A stretch of 64,000 nt of DNA from an uncultured Oscillibacter sp. (GTDB lineage Bacteria; Bacillota; Clostridia; Oscillospirales; Oscillospiraceae), in the NCBI GenBank assembly GCA_947365245.1, contig CANAWG010000006.1, positions 1 through 64,000 on the forward strand, written 5' to 3'. Positions within the stretch are counted from its first letter, which is position 1. Each line of letters begins with the position of its first letter. Below, in pieces: positions 43,103-51,626 of this stretch. Both the position numbers and the translations under genes were made by a program. The notes under the pieces were generated by a model. It was not told the origin of the DNA. It saw only the letters and a list, made by a program, of their open reading frames with translations, and did not search any database.

Positions 43103-43882
43103 TTATGATTGATCTGTTTGGGTTTGGTTGTTGGCTTGGATGATCTCGTTGACTGTGATATACGGGTTGCGGTAGCGGGCGTTGGGATTTTTCTCCGGGA
43201 TGTTCAGCTGAACCGCTTTCTGCGGACAGAGGTGGGCGCAGGCCAGGCAGGTCTGGCAGTTTCCGGGAATGTGGACCGCCCTGCCGCCCTCCATGCGGAC
43301 GGAGGCGGAGGGGCAGACCCTGGCGCACAGACCGCAGCCGGTGCAGTCGTCCGTCACCCGAAGCAAGTGCTGCCATGCGTCGGGAGGAAGATGTTTCATC
43401 CCCTCCAAAAACTGCGCGTGAGCCGCCCGGTCCGCGTCCGTCACGGGGGCAATCATCTTCCTGCGGCTTTGAATATCCGCGGCGATCACCGCCAGGTGTT
43501 CCTCCACCCTCTTGTCCAGCTTGATCTGCTCCTCCATATCAAAGCCGGGGAGCCAGTTGTCCGCCATCATCAGCACATTGATGTAGCTGAGCCGGATCCC
43601 GCACGACCTGCACAGCAGATATGCCAGCTCCGCGGCTCCGCCGTGGCGGCTGCCGTAGGTGAGGACCATGTAGAAGTAGTCCGTGTGGAATTTTGCCCTC
43701 CGCAGGAACTCCTTGACCATGTGCGGCACCTCATGTCCATAAATGGGTGCCACGATGCCGATCTGCTCCGCGGAAAAGTCCAGCTCTGTCCCCCGCATCA
43801 CCTGGGGGATGCTCAAAGGATTCTTTTCGATCCCCTTTGCCGCGTAGAGGCTGTTTCCGGTTCCGGTAAAATAGAATAGCAT
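43103..43882 (-). CDS. EFR1-family flavodoxin-ferredoxin
   Basis: 259 residues: an N-terminal flavodoxin-like domain (MLFYFTGTGNSLYAAKGIEK) and a C-terminal double [4Fe-4S] ferredoxin (CTGCGLCARVCP and CQTCLACAHLCP, about residues 183-225). All eight cluster Cys are present. It would pass low-potential electrons between ferredoxin-type clusters and flavin in the cytoplasm, a plausible electron entry point for this operon. ATG 43882 follows AAGGAAGGAG. Confidence 0.93.
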   Translation of the reverse strand: MLFYFTGTGNSLYAAKGIEKNPLSIPQVMRGTELDFSAEQIGIVAPIYGHEVPHMVKEFLRRAKFHTDYFYMVLTYGSRHGGAAELAYLLCRSCGIRLSYINVLMMADNWLPGFDMEEQIKLDKRVEEHLAVIAADIQSRRKMIAPVTDADRAAHAQFLEGMKHLPPDAWQHLLRVTDDCTGCGLCARVCPSASVRMEGGRAVHIPGNCQTCLACAHLCPQKAVQLNIPEKNPNARYRNPYITVNEIIQANNQTQTDQS

Positions 43883-43901
43883 CTGTTCGCTCCTTCCTTT
43901 C

Positions 43902-44846
43902 TCAGCGCAGCTGATTGCTCAGATAATCCAAAATGTACTCCATGGCCAGATCGAAATTGCCGCCGCTGAACCCATGGCCAGCACCCTCGATCATCCTCAG
44001 CTCCGCCGCGGGGTACGCCTCTGCGGCTCTCTGGGAATAGGACAGGTCCACCGTCCCATCCCGGTCGCCGTGAAGAATCAGGACATCCCTTTCGTAGGCT
44101 GCAACATCCGCATAGACATCGTAATCCCAGACGTCCTCCACATAGCGGCGGCCGACGGTCAGCCAGGAGAAGAAGGATACCTGCTCCGGGACGCTCTCCA
44201 GCGATGAAAACTGCGCCCTTGCGTTTTCCGGGATGCAGAAGGCGGGGTACAGGAGCATCATCCCCCGGACCTCCTCCGGGTGGGCCGCGCCGGTCATGGC
44301 GGACACCATCCCGCCCTGGCTGGTCCCCATCAGGAAAACACGCTCCTCGTCCACATAGTCCAGCGACCGGATCATCGCCAGAACCGCCTCCAAATCGGCT
44401 TTCTCGGTGAAAACCGACATCTCCAGCGGGGAACCGTCACTGCGGCTTGAATTGCTGCCGCCCCGGAAGTCATAGCAGTAGACCACGAAGCCCTTTTGCA
44501 CCAGGGCCTGGGCGTAGGGCGCGCCGACGGCGTGGGTTCCGCCGTAGCCGTGGGAGAAGATCACGGCGGGCAGGGGCTCGCCGGCTCCATCGGGGATGTA
44601 GATCTCGCCATAGATGGCGCGGCCGTCCACCTGGGCGGGCAGCTCCTGGGTGGTATAGGAATAACTCAGGCTGTCCCAGTCGATGGCGGCATCCTGTATG
44701 CCGTCTGCCGCGGCGGGTACGGCTGTTTCCGCCCGCTGCGAACCGGGAGCCTCCGCCGGGGCGGCCGGCGGCTGCGATCCCCCGCCGCATCCGGCCAGGC
44801 TGAAAGAGAGCACGCAGCTCAATAAAAATGTCCATACTCTATGCAT
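43902..44846 (-). CDS. Alpha/beta hydrolase lipoprotein
   Basis: 314 residues. A lipobox LAGC (Cys20) and a Pro/Ala-rich linker lead into an alpha/beta hydrolase: oxyanion region FSHGYGGTH, nucleophile elbow GTSQGG, acid in HGDRDGTV and catalytic His in GAGHGFSG. It resembles dienelactone hydrolase/acyl-esterase-type enzymes. It would act outside the membrane. It is 15 bases downstream of apbE. Its link to the flavin proteins is unknown; it could release or modify an ester substrate. Confidence 0.9.
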   Translation of the reverse strand: MHRVWTFLLSCVLSFSLAGCGGGSQPPAAPAEAPGSQRAETAVPAAADGIQDAAIDWDSLSYSYTTQELPAQVDGRAIYGEIYIPDGAGEPLPAVIFSHGYGGTHAVGAPYAQALVQKGFVVYCYDFRGGSNSSRSDGSPLEMSVFTEKADLEAVLAMIRSLDYVDEERVFLMGTSQGGMVSAMTGAAHPEEVRGMMLLYPAFCIPENARAQFSSLESVPEQVSFFSWLTVGRRYVEDVWDYDVYADVAAYERDVLILHGDRDGTVDLSYSQRAAEAYPAAELRMIEGAGHGFSGGNFDLAMEYILDYLSNQLR

Positions 44847-44861
44847 CGGTTTGATACCTCT

Positions 44862-45896
44862 TTATGTTTCTTGGCGAACGACCTGCACCTCCCGCCCCGC
44901 CCCTGGGGAAAAGGCGTCGGCCAGTCCCTCGGTCACATAGATCGTCCGATCCTCTGTCAGCAGGATCATCTCAAAATCCCGGTGTTCCCGCCAGTATTGG
45001 ACGGCTTTATCCAGTCCCATGACAAAAAGAGCGGTGGAGAGGGCGTCGCAGCGTTTGCTTTCATCACTGACAACAGCGGTCTGTACCAGGCCGCTCCGGG
45101 CGGGTGCGCCGGTGGCGGGGTCCAGGATGTGCCAGTACCGCTCCCCGTCCCCGCCCACAAAGAATTTTTCATAGCCGCCGGAGACCACCACACTCTGGTC
45201 CGCGATTTCCAAAACGCCCAGATTCCCCTCGCTGTCCGGGTCCCGGACGCCCACCCGCCAGAAGGAGCCGTCCGGCTTGGTCCCGACGGTCAGGATATTG
45301 CCGCCGAAGTCCAGCAGGGCGGATGTGACACCGTTCTCCCGCAGAACAGCGGCGGCTTCATCGGCGGCATAGCCCTTGCCCACAGCGCCCAGGTCCAGCT
45401 GCATCCCGTCCGGGACGGTCAGAGTGGCGTCCTGCAGAGAAACCCTGGTATAATCCACCTTTTCCAACAGATGATCAAGCTCCTCCCGCTCCGGGATTTG
45501 AAAGCTGTCCGTGGTAAAGCCCCAGGCGGTCAGCACCGGGTAGAGGGTAGGCTCCAGCGATCCATCGGTCCGCCGCGCCATATCCAGCGCATAGCGGACC
45601 AGATTCGCGGTGTCCCCGCTGACGGCCACCGCCGCCCCTCCGCTGTGATTGGCGGCATAGATCTCGCTGTGTTCATCCGTCGCCGACCAGAGGCTCTCCA
45701 GCTCCCGGACGCGGTTTTGGGCCTGCTCCAGCGCCGCTTCCGCGTCTTCGCCGTAAGCGGTCAAATTAAGGTAAGTATCCATTCCAAACAGTCCGGCGCC
45801 GCCCTCGCCGTTCGGGGCGGCGCCCTCTTGGCTCCCGCAGGCCGCGCAGCTCAGAAGCGGCAAGACTGCGAGAATGGCGGCAATCAGACGTTTCAC
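44862..45896 (-). CDS. apbE: FAD:protein FMN transferase ApbE, lipoprotein form
   Basis: 344 residues starting at GTG 45896, which overlaps the stop of the DUF4405 frame. The leader MKRLIAAILAVLPLLSCAAC carries a lipobox at Cys17 or Cys20. ApbE motifs are visible: MDTYLNLTAYG, LGAVGKGYAADEA, LLDFGGNI, YWHILDPATGAPA and SKRCDALSTALFVMG. Known ApbE enzymes sit outside the membrane and attach FMN from FAD to Thr/Ser of target proteins such as RnfG/NqrC or FMN-binding domains. No such target domain is present in this window, so the local substrate is an open question. Confidence 0.94.
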   Translation of the reverse strand: MKRLIAAILAVLPLLSCAACGSQEGAAPNGEGGAGLFGMDTYLNLTAYGEDAEAALEQAQNRVRELESLWSATDEHSEIYAANHSGGAAVAVSGDTANLVRYALDMARRTDGSLEPTLYPVLTAWGFTTDSFQIPEREELDHLLEKVDYTRVSLQDATLTVPDGMQLDLGAVGKGYAADEAAAVLRENGVTSALLDFGGNILTVGTKPDGSFWRVGVRDPDSEGNLGVLEIADQSVVVSGGYEKFFVGGDGERYWHILDPATGAPARSGLVQTAVVSDESKRCDALSTALFVMGLDKAVQYWREHRDFEMILLTEDRTIYVTEGLADAFSPGAGREVQVVRQET

Positions 45897-46567
45897 GGCT
45901 CCCCGGCTCCCTTTCTATGTTTCCCCGCCAGAGATGCGGCGGCACAGGCAAGCAGGGCGAACAGCGCCATCATGCAGAGATGATCCCAAAAATACAGGGC
46001 CGCCGGGCGGTCAAAATCGAATACAATAAATTCACTGCGGAGGGTCAGGTACTGCCAGATCTGATGGGTCTATACAGCGCAGGCTCCATACAGGCCCGCC
46101 GCCGCCCCGACGCACCGGGACAGCGCGCCCGCCCTGCCGCCAAGCCTGCGGCGGAGCGGCGCCGTTACCGCGCCCCCATGCAGGCCCAGGTGGAACCCCA
46201 TCAGAACAAAGCCCCAATAGGAGGCCAGCATATGCAGCCGCCGGGCCGCGGCGGCGCTGCCCAGGCCGGGCAGAAAGGTGAACACATAGCGGGAGAGCCG
46301 GATTCCGCTGAACATCAGAGCCAGCAAATCCGCCAGCAAGAGAACATCCACAACCGTCTGGAGGATGCGCCGGCCGCTGTATCTCCCTTTCCCCAGCATC
46401 CCAAGCCAGTGCCGATTCAAACTATGGTGGGCGAGAAAGAGCAGAAGCATCCCGGCTCCCACCCACTCATGCACCGCCTGCCCGGTCACCGGATAGGCCA
46501 TCAGCACCACCAGCAGAGCGGTCATGAGTACGTCAATGGTGATCTTCGCTTTTTGTTTCGCTTTCAT
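45893..46567 (-). pseudogene. DUF4405 membrane protein interrupted by an in-frame TAG
   Basis: ATG 46567 starts MKAKQKAKITIDVLMTALLV and the frame carries the His motifs VTGQAVHEW, LFLAHHSLN and LHMLASYWGFVLMGFHLGLH, as in the protein at 17069. A TAG at 46070-46072 stops it after 165 residues, but the same frame continues without error (HQIWQYLTLRSEFIVFDFDR, YFWDHLCMMALFALLACAAA) to TGA at 45893, matching the full-length paralog. So one nonsense codon removes the last segments. It may be a recent mutation, a sequencing error or readthrough. Confidence 0.8.
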
Positions 46568-46593
46568 GGGTGTGCCCTCGCATTCTATTGGGT

Positions 46594-46632
46594 CCCTCCG
46601 GCGGCCTGCCGGAGAAGGAGGCCGCCGGAGGG
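46594..46632 (-). other. Strong intercistronic hairpin
   Basis: CCCTCCGGCGGCCT and AGGCCGCCGGAGGG form a perfect 14-pair stem between the flavodoxin lipoprotein and the DUF4405 gene. No T run follows, so it more likely stabilises the flavodoxin mRNA or lowers read-through than fully terminates. Confidence 0.65.
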
Positions 46633-46641
46633 GAAGTTCGG

Positions 46642-47361
46642 TCAGCTGAGGATCTCCAAGGCCCAGTCCATGGCCTCCTGCGCAGCGTTTGGAACACTGT
46701 TCCGGGAGATCGAGAGCCCGTCTGTGAGAACGGCGGCGTTTGGCTGGAGCTCCTGAATGGTGGAGACCGTCCGGGAAAAGCCGCTGCCGCCGTGGGTCAC
46801 AAAGGGGACGATGGTCTTGCCGGAAAAATCATAGCTTTCCAGGAAAGTGTAGAGCGGCATGGGCAGGTCGGCGTTCCAGTTGGGATATCCCAGGAAGATC
46901 ACGCTGTAATCGTCCGGATTCTCAATTTCGCCGGACAGCTCCGGACGGGCGTCCCGCCGCAGCTCGTCATAGGCGAAATCCAGCAGCGGCTGGTGCGTGC
47001 CGGGGTACTCCTGCACCGTTTCAATGGCGAACAGGTCGCCTCCCACCGCCTGCTGGATGGCCTGGGCGATAAACTGGCAGTTCCCCACCACGCCGTCCTC
47101 CGTGGCCACCCGGCTGGCGTTGGCCACGGTGTCCGTGCCGTCTGTCTCCGGTACGCCGAAATAGGCGATCAGGATGCCGCCGTCTCCGGCGGCCGCGGGG
47201 ATGGCGTCAGGCGTTCCGGCATTGCCGGACAACTCCGGGGCAGCTGCGGAACCGGAGTCCGGAGCATTCGGCGGACTGCCGGGGGGATCCGTTTGCCCGC
47301 CGCAGGCCGCCAGGGAGAGCATCAGGGCCAGCGTCAATACCAGAGAGAGTTTCTTTTTCAT
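46642..47361 (-). CDS. Flavodoxin lipoprotein, first gene of the redox operon
   Basis: 239 residues. Lipobox LAAC (Cys20), a linker to about residue 60, and a flavodoxin domain with ILIAYFGVPETDGTDTVANA, YSVIFLGYPNWNADLPMPLY and KTIVPFVTHGGSGFSRTV. It is closely similar to domain A of the SLH protein at 40850, which has the same VPET loop and inserted segment. The regulator-box promoter 47402-47455 lies directly upstream. Confidence 0.92.
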   Translation of the reverse strand: MKKKLSLVLTLALMLSLAACGGQTDPPGSPPNAPDSGSAAAPELSGNAGTPDAIPAAAGDGGILIAYFGVPETDGTDTVANASRVATEDGVVGNCQFIAQAIQQAVGGDLFAIETVQEYPGTHQPLLDFAYDELRRDARPELSGEIENPDDYSVIFLGYPNWNADLPMPLYTFLESYDFSGKTIVPFVTHGGSGFSRTVSTIQELQPNAAVLTDGLSISRNSVPNAAQEAMDWALEILS

Positions 47362-47401
47362 CGTGAGATTCCTCCGTTTTCAGAGATTTGCCTCGGTCAT
47401 T

Positions 47402-47455
47402 ACTCTACCGGGAATTTGTGAGAAAAGTGTGAGGAAATTCGCAGAATTTTGTGAG
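47402..47455 (-). promoter_or_regulatory. Promoter with three phased TGTGAG boxes
   Basis: TGTGAG at 47417, 47428 and 47450 (spacing 11 and 22 bases, one and two helical turns) and a TAGAGT -10 candidate (minus strand) 15 bases after the last box. Boxes, spacing and -10 are the same as at 54820-54873, and two boxes recur before the response-regulator gene. The pattern is that of OmpR/PhoB-type binding sites. Confidence 0.82.
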
Positions 47456-47460
47456 AAACA

Positions 47461-47504
47461 AAAAAGCCGGCTATCAGCGGGGATGAACTGATAACCGGCT
47501 TTTT
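47461..47504. terminator. Bidirectional terminator after the CMD-cupin gene
   Basis: AAAAAGCCGG and CTATCAG pair with CTGATA and CCGGCTTTTT, with A/T runs on both sides. It separates the two-component operon from the flavodoxin operon promoter. Confidence 0.85.
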
Positions 47505-47505
47505 C

Positions 47506-48252
47506 CTATCCTATTTTGCTGTATTGTTCCCCATCCACCGGCTCGCACCATTCGGTACGGGAATCTTCGCCGGGGACCTCGAGGGCCAGATGCTGAAACC
47601 AGGAATCCCGGGCCGCGCCGTGCCAGTGCTTCACTCCGGCCGGAATGTTTACCACATCGCCGGGACACAGCGCCCGCGCCTCCCGGCCCCACTCCTGATA
47701 CCAGCCCCGGCCGCCGACGCAGATCAGCATCTGCCCGCCGCCCTTGGAGGCGTGGTGGATATGCCAGTTGTTCCGGCATCCGGGTTCAAAGGTCACGTTG
47801 AACACCGGCACCTGCCGGGTGGACAGCGGGGCAAGGTAGCTCTGTCCAATAAAATACTGTGCAAACGCGTCGTTTTTCTCCCCCACGGGAAAAGCGGAGA
47901 GGCCGGCGGGATCGGTCGCTGCATCCTCGCCGTCTCCATAGACCTCCCGAATCAGCGGGAAGGTGCTCCACGCCTTGGGCCAGCCGCAGTAAAAGGCCAG
48001 CTGCGTCACGATCTCCACGGCCTCCTGTTTGGTGATGCCGTGGGTCTTGCCCAGATTCAAATGGGACTTGAGCTGGGGATACAGGCCCGCCGAGAACAGC
48101 GCCGCAATGGTAATCATGCTGCGGTCCCGGAGAGAGAGCTGCTCCTCCCGGGACCACACCTCGCCAAAGAGAACATCGTCGTTCAGCTGCGCGAATTGGG
48201 GTGCGAGATCGCCCAGATTATCCCGGCCCGCCGTCTGCTTTTTCGCCGTCAT
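47506..48252 (-). CDS. Carboxymuconolactone decarboxylase-cupin fusion protein
   Basis: 248 residues. The N-terminal CMD/AhpD-like domain (about 1-105; SMITIAALFSAGLYPQLKSH, NLGKTHGITKQEAVEIVTQL) lacks the AhpD CxxC. The C-terminal cupin (about 125-248; HIHH, PAGVKHWHG) is the counterpart of the stand-alone cupin at 8941. Function unknown; such fusions accompany oxidoreductases in electrophile-response clusters. ATG 48252 (AGGAGGAATC) lies 33 bases after the histidine kinase, so it shares its operon. Confidence 0.9.
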   Translation of the reverse strand: MTAKKQTAGRDNLGDLAPQFAQLNDDVLFGEVWSREEQLSLRDRSMITIAALFSAGLYPQLKSHLNLGKTHGITKQEAVEIVTQLAFYCGWPKAWSTFPLIREVYGDGEDAATDPAGLSAFPVGEKNDAFAQYFIGQSYLAPLSTRQVPVFNVTFEPGCRNNWHIHHASKGGGQMLICVGGRGWYQEWGREARALCPGDVVNIPAGVKHWHGAARDSWFQHLALEVPGEDSRTEWCEPVDGEQYSKIG

Positions 48253-48285
48253 TGTGATTCCTCCTGTATGTTGTAATGGATTTGA

Positions 48286-49731
48286 TTATAGAGAGACCGC
48301 GGAGCAGCGGAACCAGAAGCAGGTCAGCCCGTCCCGGCAGTCCACACCGCAGGTCATACCGTGGGCGTCCAGGATCGTTTTGACGATGGACAGGCCGATG
48401 CCCGTTCCCTGCCGCCGTCCGGCCTGGTGCTGGCTGCGCTGGTAACGCTCCCAGATAATCGCGCGGTCCTCCTCCGGGATCGGCTCACCGGGATTGACCA
48501 CCCGCACCAGACAGCCCTGCCCGTCTTTCGCCACCGAGACGGTAATCGTCTCCCCGTCTCTGGTGTGATTGATGGCGTTATTGAGCAGATTGCGCACCAC
48601 CTGGCTGATCTTCAGGGCGTCCACCTGGACGTTCAGTTCCTCGCCGGGGCCGTCAAAGGACAGCGCAAGGTGATTTTCCTGGGCGCTCTGCTCGCAGCGG
48701 CGCACCTCATTCTCCACGATTTCACATAAATCGTATATCCCCCGGTTCAGCTGGAGACAGCCGGACTGGAGCTGGGAGTAATCCAGAATATCGCTGACCA
48801 TGACGCTCATACGCCTGGCCTCGCTGATGATCAGATTCAGGTTTTCCTCCCGCTGGGCTTCGTCCTTCCAGGTGATGTCCCGCACCATCTCCGCATAGCC
48901 GCCAATGAGAGCCAGCGGGGAGCGCAGCTCGTGGGAGACATTGGCGATGACCTCTTTCCGCAGGACGTCCACCCGCTGGAGAGCCTGCCCCAGCTTCTCC
49001 ACGGAACAGGAGAGCCGGCCGATCTCGTCCCGCCGCTTCAGCCCCGGCTTGGCCGTCAAGTCCCCCGCCGCCAGAGCGTCCACCGTTTTTTTGACGGTCA
49101 GAATGGGGCTGGTGAACAGCTTCGACAGCACCCCCGCCAGAATTGCGGAGATCAGCGTCAGCAGGATCGTGAGCATCACCAGCTGCTGGCGGTTCATGTC
49201 CAGCACGGTATACAGCTCGCTGAAAGAGTGGTAGAGAATCAGGTAGGCGTCGGCGCCGTAGTACCGCACCGGCACGCCCTGCTCGTAGGAGACGATGCGG
49301 TTCCCCTCAACAGTTTCATGGCAGTAGGTCTCTCCCGCCAGAACGGAGGCGTAGTTTTCCCCGTCCGCGATCCGCTCCCACACCAAAATGTCCGTGCGGT
49401 TTTCCCTCAAATCAATCGGGTGTCCCAGGGTATAGAGGTCGATCAGCTGGCCGCTACCGTTGACAATCAGCAGTTTTCCGTCCGCCGCGTGGCTGAGGGA
49501 GGAGAGAAGCTGCTCATTATAGGCCAGATCCTCCGTTTTCAAGTCGTCCAGCACCGCCTCCACCTGGGCCTGCACCTCTGAGATATTGGATTCGATGTAG
49601 TTGCGCTCCATGAAATGGATCTGGAAGATCCACATAAAGGCCACTGTCACCAGCACCAGCACCATCATGATCCCCCACAGGAGAATCGCCATGCTGACGC
49701 AGCGGCAGTTCTTCTTATTCTCTGTACTCAA
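48286..49731 (-). CDS. Sensor histidine kinase
   Basis: 481 residues from TTG 49731, overlapping the response-regulator stop. Two membrane spans (about 13-35 and 185-205) enclose an extracytoplasmic sensor of about 150 residues; HAMP follows, then the H-box NVSHELRSPLALIGGYAEMV, N-box RNLLNNAINHT and G-box GTGIGLSIVK. It senses something outside the membrane, the same compartment as the flavodoxins whose promoter carries the same boxes as the regulator promoter. Confidence 0.93.
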   Translation of the reverse strand: MSTENKKNCRCVSMAILLWGIMMVLVLVTVAFMWIFQIHFMERNYIESNISEVQAQVEAVLDDLKTEDLAYNEQLLSSLSHAADGKLLIVNGSGQLIDLYTLGHPIDLRENRTDILVWERIADGENYASVLAGETYCHETVEGNRIVSYEQGVPVRYYGADAYLILYHSFSELYTVLDMNRQQLVMLTILLTLISAILAGVLSKLFTSPILTVKKTVDALAAGDLTAKPGLKRRDEIGRLSCSVEKLGQALQRVDVLRKEVIANVSHELRSPLALIGGYAEMVRDITWKDEAQREENLNLIISEARRMSVMVSDILDYSQLQSGCLQLNRGIYDLCEIVENEVRRCEQSAQENHLALSFDGPGEELNVQVDALKISQVVRNLLNNAINHTRDGETITVSVAKDGQGCLVRVVNPGEPIPEEDRAIIWERYQRSQHQAGRRQGTGIGLSIVKTILDAHGMTCGVDCRDGLTCFWFRCSAVSL

Positions 49732-50386
49732 ATTTATATCCTACCCCCCACACAGTCTCAATCAATTTCCGATACGGCCCCAGGTGTTCCCGCAGGGCCT
49801 TGACGTGGGTGTCCACCGTTCGGGCGTCCCCGAAGTAGTCAAAGCCCCACACCTGATCCAAAAGCTGATCCCGCGTAAAGACCATGTGCGCATTCTCCGC
49901 CAGCTTCAGCAGGAGGTCAAATTCCTTGGGCGGCAGGCTGACGGCTCTGCCGTCCACCGTCACGGTCCGGGCCTCTTTCCGGATCGTCAGGCCGCCGAAG
50001 GTCAGCCCGGCGGGACGCCTTTGCCCTCCCGCCCGTTTCAGCACCGCCCCCGCACGGGCCATCAGCTCCTTGGGGCTGAAAGGCTTGGAGACATAGTCGT
50101 CCGCCCCCAGATTGAAGCCCAGCAGCTTGTCGTACTCCTCGCCCCGGGCGGTGAGCATGATAACCGGGGCCTGGGTGAACTGCCGCAGCTCCCCCAGGGT
50201 CTCGAAGCCGTCCTTTCCCGGCATCATCACATCCAAAACAATAATGTCGGCCTCCGCCTCCCGGAGCAGGGCCAGCGCCTGGTCCCCGTTCTCCGCCTCC
50301 CGGCATTGGTAATTCTCCATCTGCGCGTAAGTCAGCACCAGCTTGCGCAGGTGGAGATCATCGTCTACGATCAGCATACTTGGCAT
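49715..50386 (-). CDS. OmpR-family response regulator
   Basis: 223 residues from ATG 50386 (AGGGGGGCG); the ORF track is 75 bases too long. Receiver domain with acidic cluster IVDDD and phospho-acceptor in IIVLDVMMPGKDG, then a winged-helix DNA-binding domain (FDLLLKLAENAHMVFTRDQL, TVDTHVKALREHLG). Its own promoter region has the TGTGAG direct repeats, so it probably autoregulates and also controls the genes at 46642 and 54940. Confidence 0.94.
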   Translation of the reverse strand: MPSMLIVDDDLHLRKLVLTYAQMENYQCREAENGDQALALLREAEADIIVLDVMMPGKDGFETLGELRQFTQAPVIMLTARGEEYDKLLGFNLGADDYVSKPFSPKELMARAGAVLKRAGGQRRPAGLTFGGLTIRKEARTVTVDGRAVSLPPKEFDLLLKLAENAHMVFTRDQLLDQVWGFDYFGDARTVDTHVKALREHLGPYRKLIETVWGVGYKFEYRE

Positions 50387-50420
50387 GGAACGCCCCCCTC
50401 TTTTGCCGGTATGATACCAC

Positions 50421-50452
50421 AGGATAGCGTATAGTTGTGAGGAAAGTGTGAG
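50421..50452 (-). promoter_or_regulatory. Promoter with two phased TGTGAG boxes
   Basis: TGTGAG at 50436 and 50447 (11-base spacing); a TATCCT element lies 15 bases after the proximal box on the minus strand, the same geometry as the two related promoters. The third, distal box is absent. From 50453 to 50666 I see only AT-rich upstream DNA of the plus-strand genes. Confidence 0.75.
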
Positions 50453-50666
50453 GAAATCCACAAAAACAAAAAATTTTGTTTGGGAAGTCCCTGCGAAACC
50501 GCAGTCTCCCCATGCTCTTATCGCGCTTCATCCCGGCTTCTTTTGGCAGAAAAATTATTTAATCATTCTCAAACAATTCTAAAACGCCGCAAAAACAATG
50601 GACTGCTATGATAGGCGCATCAAGTAAAGCACAGCTTGAAATCAAAACTTTGGGAGGTTCCCCGAC

Positions 50667-51035
50667 ATGAAGAAGAAAGACTTTGTAACCCTGCTGCTGA
50701 GCACGGTGGGCGGCATCCTGTTTGCCCTGGGTATGTGCATGGCCCTCCTGCCGGAGTGGGGGGCGATGACGCAGGGGATCGTGATCGGCATGATCGGTCT
50801 GGCGGTGCTGCTGGTCATGGTCATGGTGCGCCGCAAGATGGACGGCAAGCCCGCTATCGTGTTCAACGGCAAGGCGATCGCCGTCACTCTCTTTGCCATT
50901 GCCGCGGCCGTGGTGTTCGGTGTCGGTATGTGCATGACGATGGTCTGGAACATGATGGTTCCCGGCATTGTCGTTGGTATTGTCGGCATCGTCCTGCTGC
51001 TCTGCCTCATTCCCATCTGCAGGGGCTTGAAGTAA
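50667..51035 (+). CDS. Four-span small membrane protein
   Basis: 122 residues, four hydrophobic segments in two similar halves, each with a GMCM motif (ALGMCMALLPEW and GVGMCMTMVWNMMVPGIVVG). The second half closely resembles the protein at 54296. Family not recognised. ATG follows GGGAGGTTCC. It starts a three-gene unit of small proteins. Confidence 0.8.
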   Translation: MKKKDFVTLLLSTVGGILFALGMCMALLPEWGAMTQGIVIGMIGLAVLLVMVMVRRKMDGKPAIVFNGKAIAVTLFAIAAAVVFGVGMCMTMVWNMMVPGIVVGIVGIVLLLCLIPICRGLK

Positions 51036-51066
51036 CAGCACTGTGTGCGGAAAGGAGACGCCCAGC

Positions 51067-51189
51067 ATGAAGAGAGTATTTTCCATCGGTGCGGCGATTG
51101 CCGCTGCCCTCGCCGCAGCTGCCGCCGCCGTCACAGCAGTGATCCATTTTCACAAAAACAACCAAGCAGGAGGCAACACACATGGCTGA
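51067..51189 (+). CDS. 40-residue membrane-anchored peptide
   Basis: Below the ORF-track cut-off. ATG 51067 has the good site GGAAAGGAGACG. The peptide is a single Ala-rich span (GAAIAAALAAAAAAVTAVIH) with a His/Lys tail, and its end overlaps the next start by eight bases, so the two are translationally coupled. Function unknown. Confidence 0.65.
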   Translation: MKRVFSIGAAIAAALAAAAAAVTAVIHFHKNNQAGGNTHG

Positions 51190-51490
51190 TCTGGAAAAGA
51201 AAACGGAAGAAATCGCGGAGGCCGTCACCGGCGGTTTCCAGAAAATCGAGGACGGCGTTGTCGGCGGCTATCAGAAAATCGAGAGTACCGTTGTCGGTGC
51301 GTATCAGAGCCTGGAGGAGAGGTTTGTCGCCCGCTATCTGCTCCACGAAGGGGAAACCGTGGAGCAGGCCAAGGAGCGGCTGGCCCGGGAGCAGGCCGCC
51401 CGCGAGGAAGCGCGGAGGGCGGAGGCGGAAAAACGCGCCGCGGAGCAAAGGTCGCGAATGGAGGCCGGCAAACATATTGAAAGGCCGTAA
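51182..51490 (+). CDS. Small helical repeat protein
   Basis: 102 residues. Three short repeats with the pattern GGFQKIEDGVV / GGYQKIESTVV / GAYQSLEERFV are followed by a charged coiled-coil tail (EQAKERLAREQAAREEARRA). Such small proteins are common in Clostridia beside regulators but have no assigned role. Soluble; possibly partners the two small membrane proteins upstream. Confidence 0.78.
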   Translation: MADLEKKTEEIAEAVTGGFQKIEDGVVGGYQKIESTVVGAYQSLEERFVARYLLHEGETVEQAKERLAREQAAREEARRAEAEKRAAEQRSRMEAGKHIERP

Positions 51491-51503
51491 TGGCCGCCCG
51501 TTT

Positions 51504-51540
51504 GACCCATGCCGCCGCTGACGGCATGGGTCAGCTTTTC
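51504..51540 (+). terminator. Terminator after the small-protein unit
   Basis: GACCCATGCCG pairs with CGGCATGGGTC, followed by AGCTTTTC. Confidence 0.8.
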
Positions 51541-51626
51541 AAAAAATCCGCAAATCGAGAAAACGCAAACAAAACTTTAACAGTTCTGTGGTACAATGAG
51601 AAAAACAGCTCGCGGAGGTTTGCACT

